Source: Candidatus Hermodarchaeota archaeon
Lineage (GTDB): Archaea > Asgardarchaeota > Hermodarchaeia > Hermodarchaeales > Hermodarchaeaceae
DNA: 64,000 nt
Direction of reading: 5' to 3'
Assembly: GCA_016840065.1 (NCBI GenBank)
Contig: JAEOTB010000054.1
Span: 1-64,000, forward strand
The notes below the pieces were generated by a model, which was not told the DNA's origin, made no database searches, and saw only the letters and a list, made by a program, of their open reading frames with translations. Position numbers and translations under genes: made by a program. Shown here one piece after another: positions 38,098-47,893 of the stretch (the first letter of the stretch is position 1; each line of letters opens with the position of its first letter).

Positions 38098-38838
38098 GTG
38101 TTTGAGGGTAAACGTGTTTGTGTAGTAATCCCAGCGTATAATGAGGCGGATGCCATCGGTGAGACAGTCAAGGATTTCCTGATTCCTGTAGTTGATGAAA
38201 TCATCGTCATTGACAACAACTCAACTGACGACACTGCGCGTATAGCCCGTAAGGCAGGAGCAAGGGTGGTCCCTGAACCCATTCAGGGTTATGGTGCTGC
38301 AATCCGCAAGGGGCTCAATGAGGCTCTTGAAGGGGGAAACCATTTCATTGTAATTACAGAGGCAGATGCTTCATTTAGGGGATCGGATGTTGGCAAATTG
38401 CTGGAGAATTGCCGAGATCGCCATTTTGTCGTGGGCACGCGCACAGCTACACCCTATCTAGGCGAAGGAGCAAACATGGGATTATTCCTTGTAGTTGGGA
38501 ACATGGCTGTGGCGAAGCTTCTGGGGCTCCTTCATGGCTATCCTCCCTTAACTGATGTGGGCTGCACTCTTCGCGTCATTAGACGCCCCATGCTAAAGGC
38601 TGTCCTTCCAGAGCTAGAGGCAGATGGAGCTGCCCTTTCACCTGAAATGATTGTGCGGGTTCTCAGACATGGTGGACGTATGAAGGAAATTCCTGTTCAT
38701 TACCTAGCACGTGTTGGCACGGCAAAAATTACTACATCCCGAAGGAAGGCTTTCAGGAATGGCCTTATGATGATTCAGGTAATTCTTGGAACACCAGGGA
38801 AAATATTGGTTGGTCCTTTCCTCCGGCTCTTCAAGTAG
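38098..38838 (+). CDS. Family 2 glycosyltransferase (dolichol-phosphate mannose/glucose synthase-like)
   Basis: 246 aa; VCVVIPAYNEADAIGETV, DNNSTDDTARIARKAGARVV, YGAAIRKG, EADASF. Confidence 0.9.
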   Translation: MFEGKRVCVVIPAYNEADAIGETVKDFLIPVVDEIIVIDNNSTDDTARIARKAGARVVPEPIQGYGAAIRKGLNEALEGGNHFIVITEADASFRGSDVGKLLENCRDRHFVVGTRTATPYLGEGANMGLFLVVGNMAVAKLLGLLHGYPPLTDVGCTLRVIRRPMLKAVLPELEADGAALSPEMIVRVLRHGGRMKEIPVHYLARVGTAKITTSRRKAFRNGLMMIQVILGTPGKILVGPFLRLFK

Positions 38839-38852
38839 TTCTGTAACAATCG

Positions 38853-39608
38853 CTAGCGTTTGTCGTGGTAGCGTAGCATCTCCTCGGCGAAGGTAATATC
38901 TTCGGGGTATGTAACATTCAGGTAGGTTCCTCCGAGGAAGTAGCCATGTACTGCATGCCCCAACTTGGTGAGGGTATTTAGTGTATCAGTTATCTCGATT
39001 TCCTTCTTTGCAGATTTGGGTGTTTTCCGGATAGCATCAAAGACTGTTTCATCAAAGATGTAGGAGCCACACCCGAGAATCTTGTTGGTAACAACTGTGG
39101 GCTTCTCGACAAGATAACGGATACGATGAGTATCCATATCGATGTCCACTGAATAGTTGCGGCGAATTAGTTCCTCCTTCTCCACCCACATGAGACCAAT
39201 AGAAGCGTTGCAGCCAGTTTCGTCAAAGCCTTGGATGAAACCCGTGTGATTTGAACCCAGATATAACTCATCCCCTAAGTAGACTGCAAAGGGCGGCTTT
39301 ACAATTCCTTCAGTCAGGCCAACAGCGTGACCAATACCTTCAGGGTGCGGCTGCCCTACATACTCTATGGACAACCCGAGTTCCGAGCCGTCGCCAAAGT
39401 AATCCTTCACAACATTCGATTCAGGATTAACAATGAGTATTATCTTCTCAAGACCTGCTTGTTTGCAGCGATCCAGCACGTAGGCGAGAATAGGCCGCTC
39501 CAATACCTGAATCATTGGTTTTGGTACTCTCTCCGAGTAGGGCTTAATCCGTTTGCCAGCACCTGCCGCTGGAATCACAGCATAACGGGGGGGCATTGCA
39601 AGAAGCAA
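38853..39608 (-). CDS. Sugar-phosphate nucleotidyltransferase (NTP_transferase family, RmlA/GalU-like)
   Basis: 251 aa; VIPAAGAGKRIKPYSERVPKPMIQVLERPILAYVLD. Confidence 0.9.
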   Translation of the reverse strand: MLLAMPPRYAVIPAAGAGKRIKPYSERVPKPMIQVLERPILAYVLDRCKQAGLEKIILIVNPESNVVKDYFGDGSELGLSIEYVGQPHPEGIGHAVGLTEGIVKPPFAVYLGDELYLGSNHTGFIQGFDETGCNASIGLMWVEKEELIRRNYSVDIDMDTHRIRYLVEKPTVVTNKILGCGSYIFDETVFDAIRKTPKSAKKEIEITDTLNTLTKLGHAVHGYFLGGTYLNVTYPEDITFAEEMLRYHDKR

Positions 39609-39691
39609 AACGCTTCCAAGTGCTTAAAAGCCTTGTCAGTTTCCCCCACTAAGAAGTTTGGTAGTAGGGCGAGGATTTTTAGGCTAGCAGA

Positions 39692-40753
39692 TTGCAGAAG
39701 CCTTTACTCTTCATTCAAGGAACACGAAGGGGCTCTGCCATGCGTTCACGAACCTATTATGCTATCGCTGTCATCAGCCTAATACTCATTGTCATCTGGC
39801 TCCACCTTGCTCTTCTTCCAGAGGGGGGCCTCTATGCTATCCTGAATGTACTACTTACTGTGAATCTATTCTGGTTGCTGCCTGCCTTTGGTCTTTTTGC
39901 CATAGCTTATGTTCTCAGAGCTGTTCGTTGGTGGCAGTTACTCAGACCCTTCAAAACAGGAGGCAATCCAGCTAACCTCTTCCCCATCATTGTCGGTGGT
40001 ATCTTCCTAACCTATGTGGTTCCTCTTCGTGCCGGGGATATTGCGACACCATATTGGCTTCGAGAGAAAAGGGGGACTCGCTTTACTGCAGGACTCTCTT
40101 CTGTGCTTCTTGCAAGGCTCCTAGACTTTGCCAGCCTCACGCTAATAGTGATAGTCTTTGCCATTCTCATCTTTGGTACGGTAGCTGACGTGATGCGATA
40201 TATCATTGTAGGTGGAATCATTGGTGTTGCCTTTGTCGCCTTTTTCCTCCTTATTCGTAGCGGGCGATTCGTTGGTTTTCTTTCTCGGATACTTGGTCGT
40301 TTATTCAAACCCTCTGAGCGGCTCCGAGATGATGTGCCTAAATTCGTGGAAAACGCTGCTTCCGATATGAGGACTGTGATTAGCAGTTGGAACTCTGGAG
40401 GTGCACTCCTCACTAGTGTACCCCTCTGGATCCTAGAGACCGCCAAGCTTGTATTCCTTGGTCTAGCCCTTGGTGTTGACATTCCTCTTCTAATATCCTG
40501 CTTTGCTGCCTCTCTTAGCTACATGGGCGGCCACGCCTCTGGTATTTTCTTGCCCGCAGGAATTGGTATATTCCTCTTTCAAAACATCACCCTTGGTTTT
40601 TGGCTCACAACATCAGGTGTTCCTGCTGCGGTAGTGGCGAGTATTGCCCTCTTGGATGGTCTAATCTATATCATTGGTCTTACTGTACTCGGTGTTCCCT
40701 CCATTGCGAGTATGGGACGTGGTTATCGAGAACTTCAAGAAGATGAGAGCTAG
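39692..40753 (+). CDS. Lysylphosphatidylglycerol synthase TM-region/AglD-like flippase family membrane protein
   Basis: Polytopic; VVPLRAGDIATPYWLREKRG, SVLLARLLDFASL; likely start MRSRTYYAIAV at about 39740. Confidence 0.75.
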   Translation: MQKPLLFIQGTRRGSAMRSRTYYAIAVISLILIVIWLHLALLPEGGLYAILNVLLTVNLFWLLPAFGLFAIAYVLRAVRWWQLLRPFKTGGNPANLFPIIVGGIFLTYVVPLRAGDIATPYWLREKRGTRFTAGLSSVLLARLLDFASLTLIVIVFAILIFGTVADVMRYIIVGGIIGVAFVAFFLLIRSGRFVGFLSRILGRLFKPSERLRDDVPKFVENAASDMRTVISSWNSGGALLTSVPLWILETAKLVFLGLALGVDIPLLISCFAASLSYMGGHASGIFLPAGIGIFLFQNITLGFWLTTSGVPAAVVASIALLDGLIYIIGLTVLGVPSIASMGRGYRELQEDES

Positions 40754-40865
40754 GTAACTCCTCCCTATGTTGACACTCTAGTTCTACTAAAACCAAAAGG
40801 TTAAAAGTTGTCTAGGCACTACGCTGAACCTCAAGATATCCCAATCAACTGTTTGGTGAGAATCT

Positions 40866-41918
40866 ATGCCTTTGAAGAATCCTCCTCTTGCTGTTGTGAA
40901 GACGACTCCGAAGACTTACTTCGACGATGTTTCTCGTCTTTTCAGATTGGCAAAATTTGACAAGGTTATGAACCCAAAGAAGCGTACCGCTATCAAGCTC
41001 AATATTAGTTGGCAGGAATATTTCCCAGCTTGTAGCACTGCTCCATATCAGCTAGAGGGGTTGCTCAAGGTGTTAACCGACCTTGGCTTCAATGATATAA
41101 TCGCTGTTGAGAATATGACAGTGGTCACTGATGCTCGTACTGGTATGTACAAGAACCGATTCGTGCCTGTTCTTGAGAAGTACGATATTCCCTACACGAT
41201 TCTTTTGGATGAGAAGTGGAAAGAGGTGAATCCCTCCAAACCAATGGTGTTTGGTCAGGAGGACATGTTGATGCCAGAGACCATCCTGGGAGCTCAGGTC
41301 ATCCATCTACCTACATTCAAATGTCATGGGCACAGCACAATCACCTGTTCGTTGAAGAACGCTTTTGGTTTTCTCAAGACTGTTCGCCACCATTACCACT
41401 TGAAGATACACGAGATTCTCGTGGACTTGTTACGTATTCAGCAGGAGTTCTGTGGTCCACTCTTTGGCTTCGCGGATAGCACCATTGCCATGGATGGAGC
41501 AGGGCCTCGCACAGGCGTACCCTATGTTAAAGATTACATCGCGGCAAGCGCTGACCTAGTTGCCCTAGATGCTCTGTGTGCCAAGATGCTTGGTTACGAC
41601 CCGATGAGTATCGGTCATGTCCGTATGGCCCACGAGCAGGGATTGGGCAACGCAGATTTAGATTCAGTAGACCTGGTGGGTGACTGTGTGGATAATGTGT
41701 GCTTTGGCTTCAAGACCAAGTTAGATCCAGTTATTCGCTTTGACCGCTTATTCCGTAGCAGCCTCCTTGAGCCCCTGATGATGCGATCCGCATTCTTCAA
41801 GGTCAATGTTAAAATCAGCCACTATCTACGCGACATTTGGCTGAGGACCCGTGGGAGACGACACATCGCTCGGATCATGAAAACCAGATGGGGCAAGTTC
41901 TTCCGCACCTATCTTTAG
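40866..41918 (+). CDS. DUF362-domain protein
   Basis: 350 aa; KLNISWQEYFPACSTAPYQLEGLLKVLTDLGF, THLPTFKCHGHSTITCSLKNAFGFL-type motif. Confidence 0.8.
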   Translation: MPLKNPPLAVVKTTPKTYFDDVSRLFRLAKFDKVMNPKKRTAIKLNISWQEYFPACSTAPYQLEGLLKVLTDLGFNDIIAVENMTVVTDARTGMYKNRFVPVLEKYDIPYTILLDEKWKEVNPSKPMVFGQEDMLMPETILGAQVIHLPTFKCHGHSTITCSLKNAFGFLKTVRHHYHLKIHEILVDLLRIQQEFCGPLFGFADSTIAMDGAGPRTGVPYVKDYIAASADLVALDALCAKMLGYDPMSIGHVRMAHEQGLGNADLDSVDLVGDCVDNVCFGFKTKLDPVIRFDRLFRSSLLEPLMMRSAFFKVNVKISHYLRDIWLRTRGRRHIARIMKTRWGKFFRTYL

Positions 41919-41978
41919 CCCTTGACGTAAAGCTTTTGTTTAACACCCTCACAACGCTTGTAAGGGAGTACGCTGGCT

Positions 41979-43772
41979 GTGGACTCTGAACAGACAAGTA
42001 CTGGAAAAGAACCTAGTACACTTCAACATCTAATTAGTTGGTTGAACCTTTCTGACATTCCTAAGTTACGTCGTGAATCAAGCTTCTGGGCAGGTCTCAT
42101 CGTCCGATCCGCCACCATTACCACCTTCCTACTCTTCCTCTTCATCGGTGGGGATATAACGGATATGAATGAGCTTCTGTTCAAGGGATTGGCTAACCTT
42201 TTGCAGGGTACCAGTCCTTACGGTCAGTCCTACGCCTTGGCGACCTTTGGTGGGTCCTTCACCCAGTCATACTTTAACTACCCGCCCTTTGCCATCATAT
42301 TTCACATCCCTGGACTCCTCTGGCCTGGTCCTCATAGTATTGGATCTCTAGATTTCATGCCGGGTTTCCTCCTTCTTCACACCTTCTTTGACTTCATTAT
42401 CTATTATCGGCTTCACCAAGCAGGTTACTCCAGAGCTCCCGTTATGCTCTGGGTTAATCCAGGAATGGTCTTTGTTGATGTTGTAACCTTCATCTCATTA
42501 CCCCTCCTTCTCCTTACACTAGCTATCCTAAACATAAATGACGCAGTTCGTTGCGGCCTCTACTCAGCCTTGCTAGCAGCTAGTTATCAGTTGGGAGTTG
42601 TCTTTCTTCCCTTCTTTCTGATTTACCACCTTGACAGGAAGAATTTCCGTCGTGCCATTGCTGGTATGCTACCGGTTTTTGCAGTCACACTATTTTTCTT
42701 CGTGATTTCCCCTTTTGCGTTCACCAATGACCTCTTCATCGCTCAGTTCGGTCGGCCGCCTGTCAATTGGCTTGATTCGAATCCAAGTAGCCCATTCTTT
42801 AACAGGTACTATCCGATGAGTTTCTTGTTCATGGGTTCCTTGCCTGCAATTGTCTTCAACATTGCCATTAGTCTCGGTGTTTCACCTGCCTTGGCGCCGC
42901 GTATCTCCTTACCTATGTTAATCATAGTTGTAGTTATTGCCCTTGTGTTCCTGATTCACTTTCTCCGTAATCCCCGCAGGGGATTGGCAATTCTATATCC
43001 CGGCGTCCTCCTTACTCTTCTGATTGCTAGCATGTCAGAAGGGATTGCCCATTATTGGGTCCTGACAATTACTCTACCATTTCTTGCCTGGAATCAACGT
43101 CACACCTTTTTCTCAAACCCCAGAGCAACAATTATAGGCTCAGGTTCACCTCAACCCATCGCCCTCGCTGAGGGAAAACCTAATAGCTCAGGAATACAAG
43201 CTTCAAAAAGTCGGAGAGAGGCAAGAATGTCACGACTCCCAAAATTCATCCGGCGCATCTTCGAATCCATCGATTTAGAACGTGGGGAACGATTAATCAG
43301 TAAGTTCGAGAGCCTACCCTTCATTTGTGGGATACGACGCTATATAGCGTTTTGGCCCCTGCTTGAGGACCAACTCACACTCGAACTAGGATCTGAAAGA
43401 GGATTCGGTAGCAAGGGAGTCGCAAGCTGTGTACGAACGGACCTTCGCCCAATAAATGGAGTCGACGTTGTCTGCGACGCAACAACCCTCCCCTTCCGAG
43501 ATGACGTTTTTGACCGAACCTGGTGCGTCTACCTCATCCATCACATACCCGATGTTCGTCAACTACTACTTGAGGCAAAGCGAGTCTCTAGAAAAGCATA
43601 TTTCTTTGATTTCATCCCCCGCACTTGGCTGCACTACTTCTCAATAGTCTTTGACAGATTATTCTTTGGTGATAAAATCCACCCGCCCTCACCTCAAGCG
43701 ATGAAGGATATGGCTCCAGGACTACGCGTCTACCCCCAGGGTGCTTTGGGTGGTGTCCTATATGCCCTCTGA
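41979..43772 (+). CDS. Polytopic GT-C-like membrane protein fused to C-terminal SAM-methyltransferase-like domain
   Basis: 597 aa; about 400 aa multi-TM region then LTLELGSERGFGSKG...RPINGVDVVCDATTLPFRDDVFDRTWCVYLIHHIPDVRQLLLEAKRVSRKAYFFDFIP (type-11 methyltransferase-like). Confidence 0.7.
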   Translation: MDSEQTSTGKEPSTLQHLISWLNLSDIPKLRRESSFWAGLIVRSATITTFLLFLFIGGDITDMNELLFKGLANLLQGTSPYGQSYALATFGGSFTQSYFNYPPFAIIFHIPGLLWPGPHSIGSLDFMPGFLLLHTFFDFIIYYRLHQAGYSRAPVMLWVNPGMVFVDVVTFISLPLLLLTLAILNINDAVRCGLYSALLAASYQLGVVFLPFFLIYHLDRKNFRRAIAGMLPVFAVTLFFFVISPFAFTNDLFIAQFGRPPVNWLDSNPSSPFFNRYYPMSFLFMGSLPAIVFNIAISLGVSPALAPRISLPMLIIVVVIALVFLIHFLRNPRRGLAILYPGVLLTLLIASMSEGIAHYWVLTITLPFLAWNQRHTFFSNPRATIIGSGSPQPIALAEGKPNSSGIQASKSRREARMSRLPKFIRRIFESIDLERGERLISKFESLPFICGIRRYIAFWPLLEDQLTLELGSERGFGSKGVASCVRTDLRPINGVDVVCDATTLPFRDDVFDRTWCVYLIHHIPDVRQLLLEAKRVSRKAYFFDFIPRTWLHYFSIVFDRLFFGDKIHPPSPQAMKDMAPGLRVYPQGALGGVLYAL

Positions 43773-43812
43773 CCTGAAAGAATAAAAGAAAGAAGAGAGC
43801 CACGAAGAAGCG

Positions 43813-45024
43813 GTGCGTGTTTCCATGAGTAACCCCCCTCCCTACCCATTGGTTCATCCTGCACCTGAGGTTGATGGTCTACTCTCAACAATAAGCGTTA
43901 AACTACGGCATAGCTTCACTCTTTACCGGAGCTGGTGGAAAGAAATCGGTCTAGGTGCCTATATCCGAATCTTATCTTTCATCGGCATCATGTTAGCAGC
44001 CTTCACAAACCCCCTCTTTCCAGACGTAAATGACATGAACGAGCTAATCACGCTCGGTATAGTCTATATGTTTCAGGGGCAGAACCCCTATGGGCAAACT
44101 TATGTGCTTTCAGCCTTGGGGGCAACGCCTAGTGATACCTACGTTCAGAACTTTCTAAACTATGGTCCCATGAACCTGCTGCTGCACCTTCCTTGTATGA
44201 TTTATCCGTGGATGATTAATGGGGCAGGGTACATGAATTTTCAGCCAAGTTTCTTCCTCTTTCATACAATCTTTGATTTTTTGATGTTTGACAGGTTGAT
44301 GCGGATGAATCAGCGCTTTGTCGCTTTGTTTGTTTGGATTAACCCTCTGTTTGTGACGCTTAACTTGGTGACTCATATGAGTGTCCCATTGCTTCTGGTA
44401 GTTTTGGGGTACGAGAATTGGAAGGATCCGGTGCAATCTGTGTTTTGGTTGGGACTCGGTGCACTCACCTACCAGTATATAGCCTTGCTGCTGATTTTTG
44501 CGATTGCCTACCATATCCGGAGCTGTAAAGGAGTGTTACTTGGTTTACTCCCATCCCTAGCTGTCCTCGGTGCTTTCCAGCTTTGGGCTGTGTTCGAGGG
44601 GCGACCCTTCGTCCTTGTAGATGATTTGTTGCTGCAGCAGTTTGGTAGACCTTATGAGCCTTGGTTCCCTGATCACCAATACAGTTGGTATACTTGGACC
44701 GGCTCTATCCCTGCCGTTGTGTATAACGTGTTGGGTCAGGTTGATCCCCTGATGGTTTTAACCGGTGGTTTGCTTCGACTAAGTACCTTAATGAACGCCA
44801 TCGCGCTATCCATTGCGGTAGTCTTTCTCCTCCATATTGTCATTGAACCGAACTATAAGCGGTCTGTCCTCTATGGTGCTCTTGCCCTTCTTTTAGTATT
44901 GCTTAGTTCACCTTCTGGGATCTGGCATCATAATTTCGTTGTGGCGTTCCCGCTCTACATGACTTCTGTTGAGCGGGGGCAGCTAAAAAGGTGGAAGGAT
45001 TTCCGAGTAAGGTCAGGGACCTAA
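43813..45024 (+). CDS. Polytopic GT-C-like membrane protein, paralog of the preceding gene's membrane region
   Basis: 403 aa; DMNELITLGIVYMFQGQNPYGQTYVLSALG and FLFHTIFDFLMFDRL align with DMNELLFKGLANLLQGTSPYGQSYALATFG and LLLHTFFDFIIYYRL of the upstream gene. Confidence 0.7.
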   Translation: MRVSMSNPPPYPLVHPAPEVDGLLSTISVKLRHSFTLYRSWWKEIGLGAYIRILSFIGIMLAAFTNPLFPDVNDMNELITLGIVYMFQGQNPYGQTYVLSALGATPSDTYVQNFLNYGPMNLLLHLPCMIYPWMINGAGYMNFQPSFFLFHTIFDFLMFDRLMRMNQRFVALFVWINPLFVTLNLVTHMSVPLLLVVLGYENWKDPVQSVFWLGLGALTYQYIALLLIFAIAYHIRSCKGVLLGLLPSLAVLGAFQLWAVFEGRPFVLVDDLLLQQFGRPYEPWFPDHQYSWYTWTGSIPAVVYNVLGQVDPLMVLTGGLLRLSTLMNAIALSIAVVFLLHIVIEPNYKRSVLYGALALLLVLLSSPSGIWHHNFVVAFPLYMTSVERGQLKRWKDFRVRSGT

Positions 45025-45159
45025 CGTCGCATTTAGACTGACTCTGATTTCAGTATTTCCTGAGGGATAATATTAATTTCACGCCAAGCACATTGAACCA
45101 TGCTCAGACGTTATTCCCCAGATAACATTATATAGAATCCGAAAGGAGTATGAGATATT

Positions 45160-45300
45160 ATGTGTCCCAGAAGACCATCTACTTCACGTGAAACACATCC
45201 CGAGAAAGTAAGGAAACCCTCCAAGAGAGGGAGAAGTTCTCGTCAAGTTCAAGATACCCTCGGAATAGAACGTCCCGAGAAAATAGTCAAAGACGAGTAG
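45160..45300 (+). CDS. Putative small basic protein, 46 aa (not in the supplied track)
   Basis: ATG at 45160 to TAG at 45300: MCPRRPSTSRETHPEKVRKPSKRGRSSRQVQDTLGIERPEKIVKDE; preceded by gaaaggagt (45141-45149) at plausible SD spacing and by tatataga. Confidence 0.35.
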   Translation: MCPRRPSTSRETHPEKVRKPSKRGRSSRQVQDTLGIERPEKIVKDE

Positions 45301-45458
45301 CTTGTTCAGTGGTCAATCACTATCCACTCTACATGTGCAATTGGTTGGTCACAACCATCATGCCCTCCGATACTTATGACCATGGAGGGGAATGTTCGTT
45401 AAGTGTTTCACTAAGATTGTGTGCTACGTTCCGTTCGTTTTCAGTAGGCTTGAATTAA

Positions 45459-47063
45459 TTAGAAGAGTGGTACATCCTGAACGTATGGTCGTCCCGTCTT
45501 TAAGGCAATCTCTGCTTTAGCAAGTTCATGACCTACATATGCAGCATGGTCTAGTCGGGTGATGAGGTCTTTTGATAATAAAGCGGCGAGGAGTTGCTGT
45601 GATGTCTTGGCAGCGAGAACAACGTCTGGGGTTTGTGCTCGAATTGATGGAAAGTGTCGGATTACAAGTTGCTGCTTTTGTCGGTCTATATGGATTGTTA
45701 AGTATCCCGAAGGATCAAGTTTTACAGGCGATATCTTGGTAGGTGCAGTTTCTGTCGATACGCCCATATTTCCTGCCTTGTCAAAGGCTACTTCGGTGAA
45801 GCGCTTGGTTTTCAGAAGCAACAGGTCTATGCCTAGATCCTTGGGAGATGTTTGTCTTTGTTGGGCTAGGAACATCATTTGGGCAGCACGATGGAGCTCC
45901 CAGACCGCACCTCTGGTTTTGTGGCTGACCTCTGTTGTGAGCATCAAGGTTGCACCAAGTTCACTTGCCATGCCTGCAAGGAGGGCGTTTACACCGATGC
46001 TATCAGCGTCTAGTAATTCTGTGACATTCCCTGCACCCAAGAGGAGGGGTATTGACGGATAGCGGTCTGCGAATAGTGTGTAAGCGTGGATTGCTTGGCT
46101 CAGTCCTGGTGTAACAAGGGAGTCGCAGAGGAGGTCCGCTATAAGATGCGTATATCCTAGTTTTTGAGCAGCATCCAGATTGATTTTCATTTGTTGGAGA
46201 CGGTCTTCGGCTGAGGTTGGTAGTTGTTGCCCCGCCTGGGTAACAGGGATTATGACAAAAGCTGCCTTTTGACGGAGTGACTTGGGGATTGCCGTCATGT
46301 TGTCTCGATCTATGCTGAGAACCAAGGAGGCGCCAGCTTTGATGGCGGCAGCGATTTCCTTTGGGTCACTTGAGTCGATGCTGATGGGAACGGGGACTGC
46401 CCGTTGAACTACCTTAACGGTATGTTTAGCGGCTTTGGAATCAGGTGCATTAGCAATCATCCCCAGGTCAATGATGGTAGCTCCACTCGCTACATATCGG
46501 CGAGACATGGTGACGAGTTCCTTGTCAGGCCTTGCTGGGGCATCGGTGATTTCAGCGACAATTCGAATGGGGTATGTGGGTCCGGTCATGATTGTGCGGC
46601 GACCACTCCCTATCTGAAGTGTTCGTGGTGGTGGCGGAATTGGTAGGGGCGTGGTTTCTGCGGCTATTAGGTCGTTTGCTGCTTTTGCTTGGAGATGTTC
46701 TAGGAAAATGTGGTCTGCCGACTCGGTTGTGGATAGAATCTCTAAGTTCCTGTATAGTGATTGGAGGATGAAGGGGAGATCAACAGCATGGCGTGGTCCC
46801 TTGAAGGTGGGGATACCTGTTGCCTCCTTTACTAGGGTTGTATCACCTGAGGTCATACCAGGAAGGAGGATACAGTCATGCTTGTCAAGGACCTGCTTTC
46901 GAAGCCTGGAGGCTACATATTTTGGGTGGAGGAAGGCTGCGACCGCTACTGGCAAGACCAAGACTTGGCAAGAGTGGATTGGTGGTGCTGTTTTGGCTGC
47001 GTTGCGGACAAGTGGTTCGGCCAGTTGACCGGTGATTAATAGGATTTTCATTGTGTATCCCAC
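45459..47063 (-). CDS. Dihydropteroate synthase-like protein (archaeal, pterin biosynthesis)
   Basis: 534 aa; N-terminal archaeal extension plus TIM-barrel region YVASGATIIDLGMIANAPDS and PISIDSSDPKEIAAAIKAGASLVLSIDRDN. Confidence 0.85.
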   Translation of the reverse strand: MGYTMKILLITGQLAEPLVRNAAKTAPPIHSCQVLVLPVAVAAFLHPKYVASRLRKQVLDKHDCILLPGMTSGDTTLVKEATGIPTFKGPRHAVDLPFILQSLYRNLEILSTTESADHIFLEHLQAKAANDLIAAETTPLPIPPPPRTLQIGSGRRTIMTGPTYPIRIVAEITDAPARPDKELVTMSRRYVASGATIIDLGMIANAPDSKAAKHTVKVVQRAVPVPISIDSSDPKEIAAAIKAGASLVLSIDRDNMTAIPKSLRQKAAFVIIPVTQAGQQLPTSAEDRLQQMKINLDAAQKLGYTHLIADLLCDSLVTPGLSQAIHAYTLFADRYPSIPLLLGAGNVTELLDADSIGVNALLAGMASELGATLMLTTEVSHKTRGAVWELHRAAQMMFLAQQRQTSPKDLGIDLLLLKTKRFTEVAFDKAGNMGVSTETAPTKISPVKLDPSGYLTIHIDRQKQQLVIRHFPSIRAQTPDVVLAAKTSQQLLAALLSKDLITRLDHAAYVGHELAKAEIALKTGRPYVQDVPLF

Positions 47064-47845
47064 GAAAATTCAGTGATTTCTTGGTCCGGAATCCCCTGTA
47101 TTTGTGTTGTTCCTCCACTGAGGTTAATGATTTTGCTTCGGCTCTGACTGGCTAACCATTCAAGGAGATTTTTGGCTACCGATAGTTTTTCTCGTTTTGT
47201 TTTGCTTGCCAAGACGTCAGAGGATAAGCTTGGCTTTGAATAGCGCCCCACAAAAACTCCTAAATCCATTCCGACAAGTCCGATATTCTTTGCTCCGAGA
47301 GCTTCTGCAAGGAAAACACAACGGTCTCCGTCGGTGAAGCCTCCAGTATTGATAACACCGGGGCGTGGACGTGCCTGCGTTGATCCCAGAACCCTATTTC
47401 CCTCCGCGCATTCTTGTAGGAGTATCGGGACATAGTGTTCCACAGTTGATGTGTTGTCCCCGTGAGCGTGCACTACTACAATCGAGCCATCCTGGTGGGC
47501 CTGGAGAATATCAGGAACCGTACCGTCTAGATCAGTTAGAACCAGATCTGGTTGGAGATCAAATTCTAGTAGTGCTGTTGTTGCACCATCTGCTGAAATC
47601 AATGTAGCTTCATTGTTGATGTTTCTCTGAGTCATCTCCGCTAGATTTCGGGGTAGTGAGGGACCTGCTCCACAGACTAGAACATTCTTATCGGTTATCA
47701 GGTTGCTAACCCTTGACAGGCGTATTGCTCTTCCATCAAGTATTCCGCTTAGCAGGTCTGCTGCTCTTTGGTCTTCTTCAATACTGTATCCGAATCTAGC
47801 TACAATCTCAAGGTACCGAGGCCACCATTCTTCTAGAGCAACCAA
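47048..47845 (-). CDS. mptE: 6-hydroxymethyl-7,8-dihydropterin pyrophosphokinase, MptE-like (DUF115)
   Basis: 265 aa; LVCGAGPSLPRNL, LISADGATTALLEFDLQPDLVLTDLDG; overlaps the downstream DHPS-like gene by 16 bp. Confidence 0.85.
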   Translation of the reverse strand: MVALEEWWPRYLEIVARFGYSIEEDQRAADLLSGILDGRAIRLSRVSNLITDKNVLVCGAGPSLPRNLAEMTQRNINNEATLISADGATTALLEFDLQPDLVLTDLDGTVPDILQAHQDGSIVVVHAHGDNTSTVEHYVPILLQECAEGNRVLGSTQARPRPGVINTGGFTDGDRCVFLAEALGAKNIGLVGMDLGVFVGRYSKPSLSSDVLASKTKREKLSVAKNLLEWLASQSRSKIINLSGGTTQIQGIPDQEITEFSWDTQ

Positions 47846-47893
47846 TTATAATCGCCTACTAGGCTGACGCGTCCCAGGCTATATTATTTCTTA

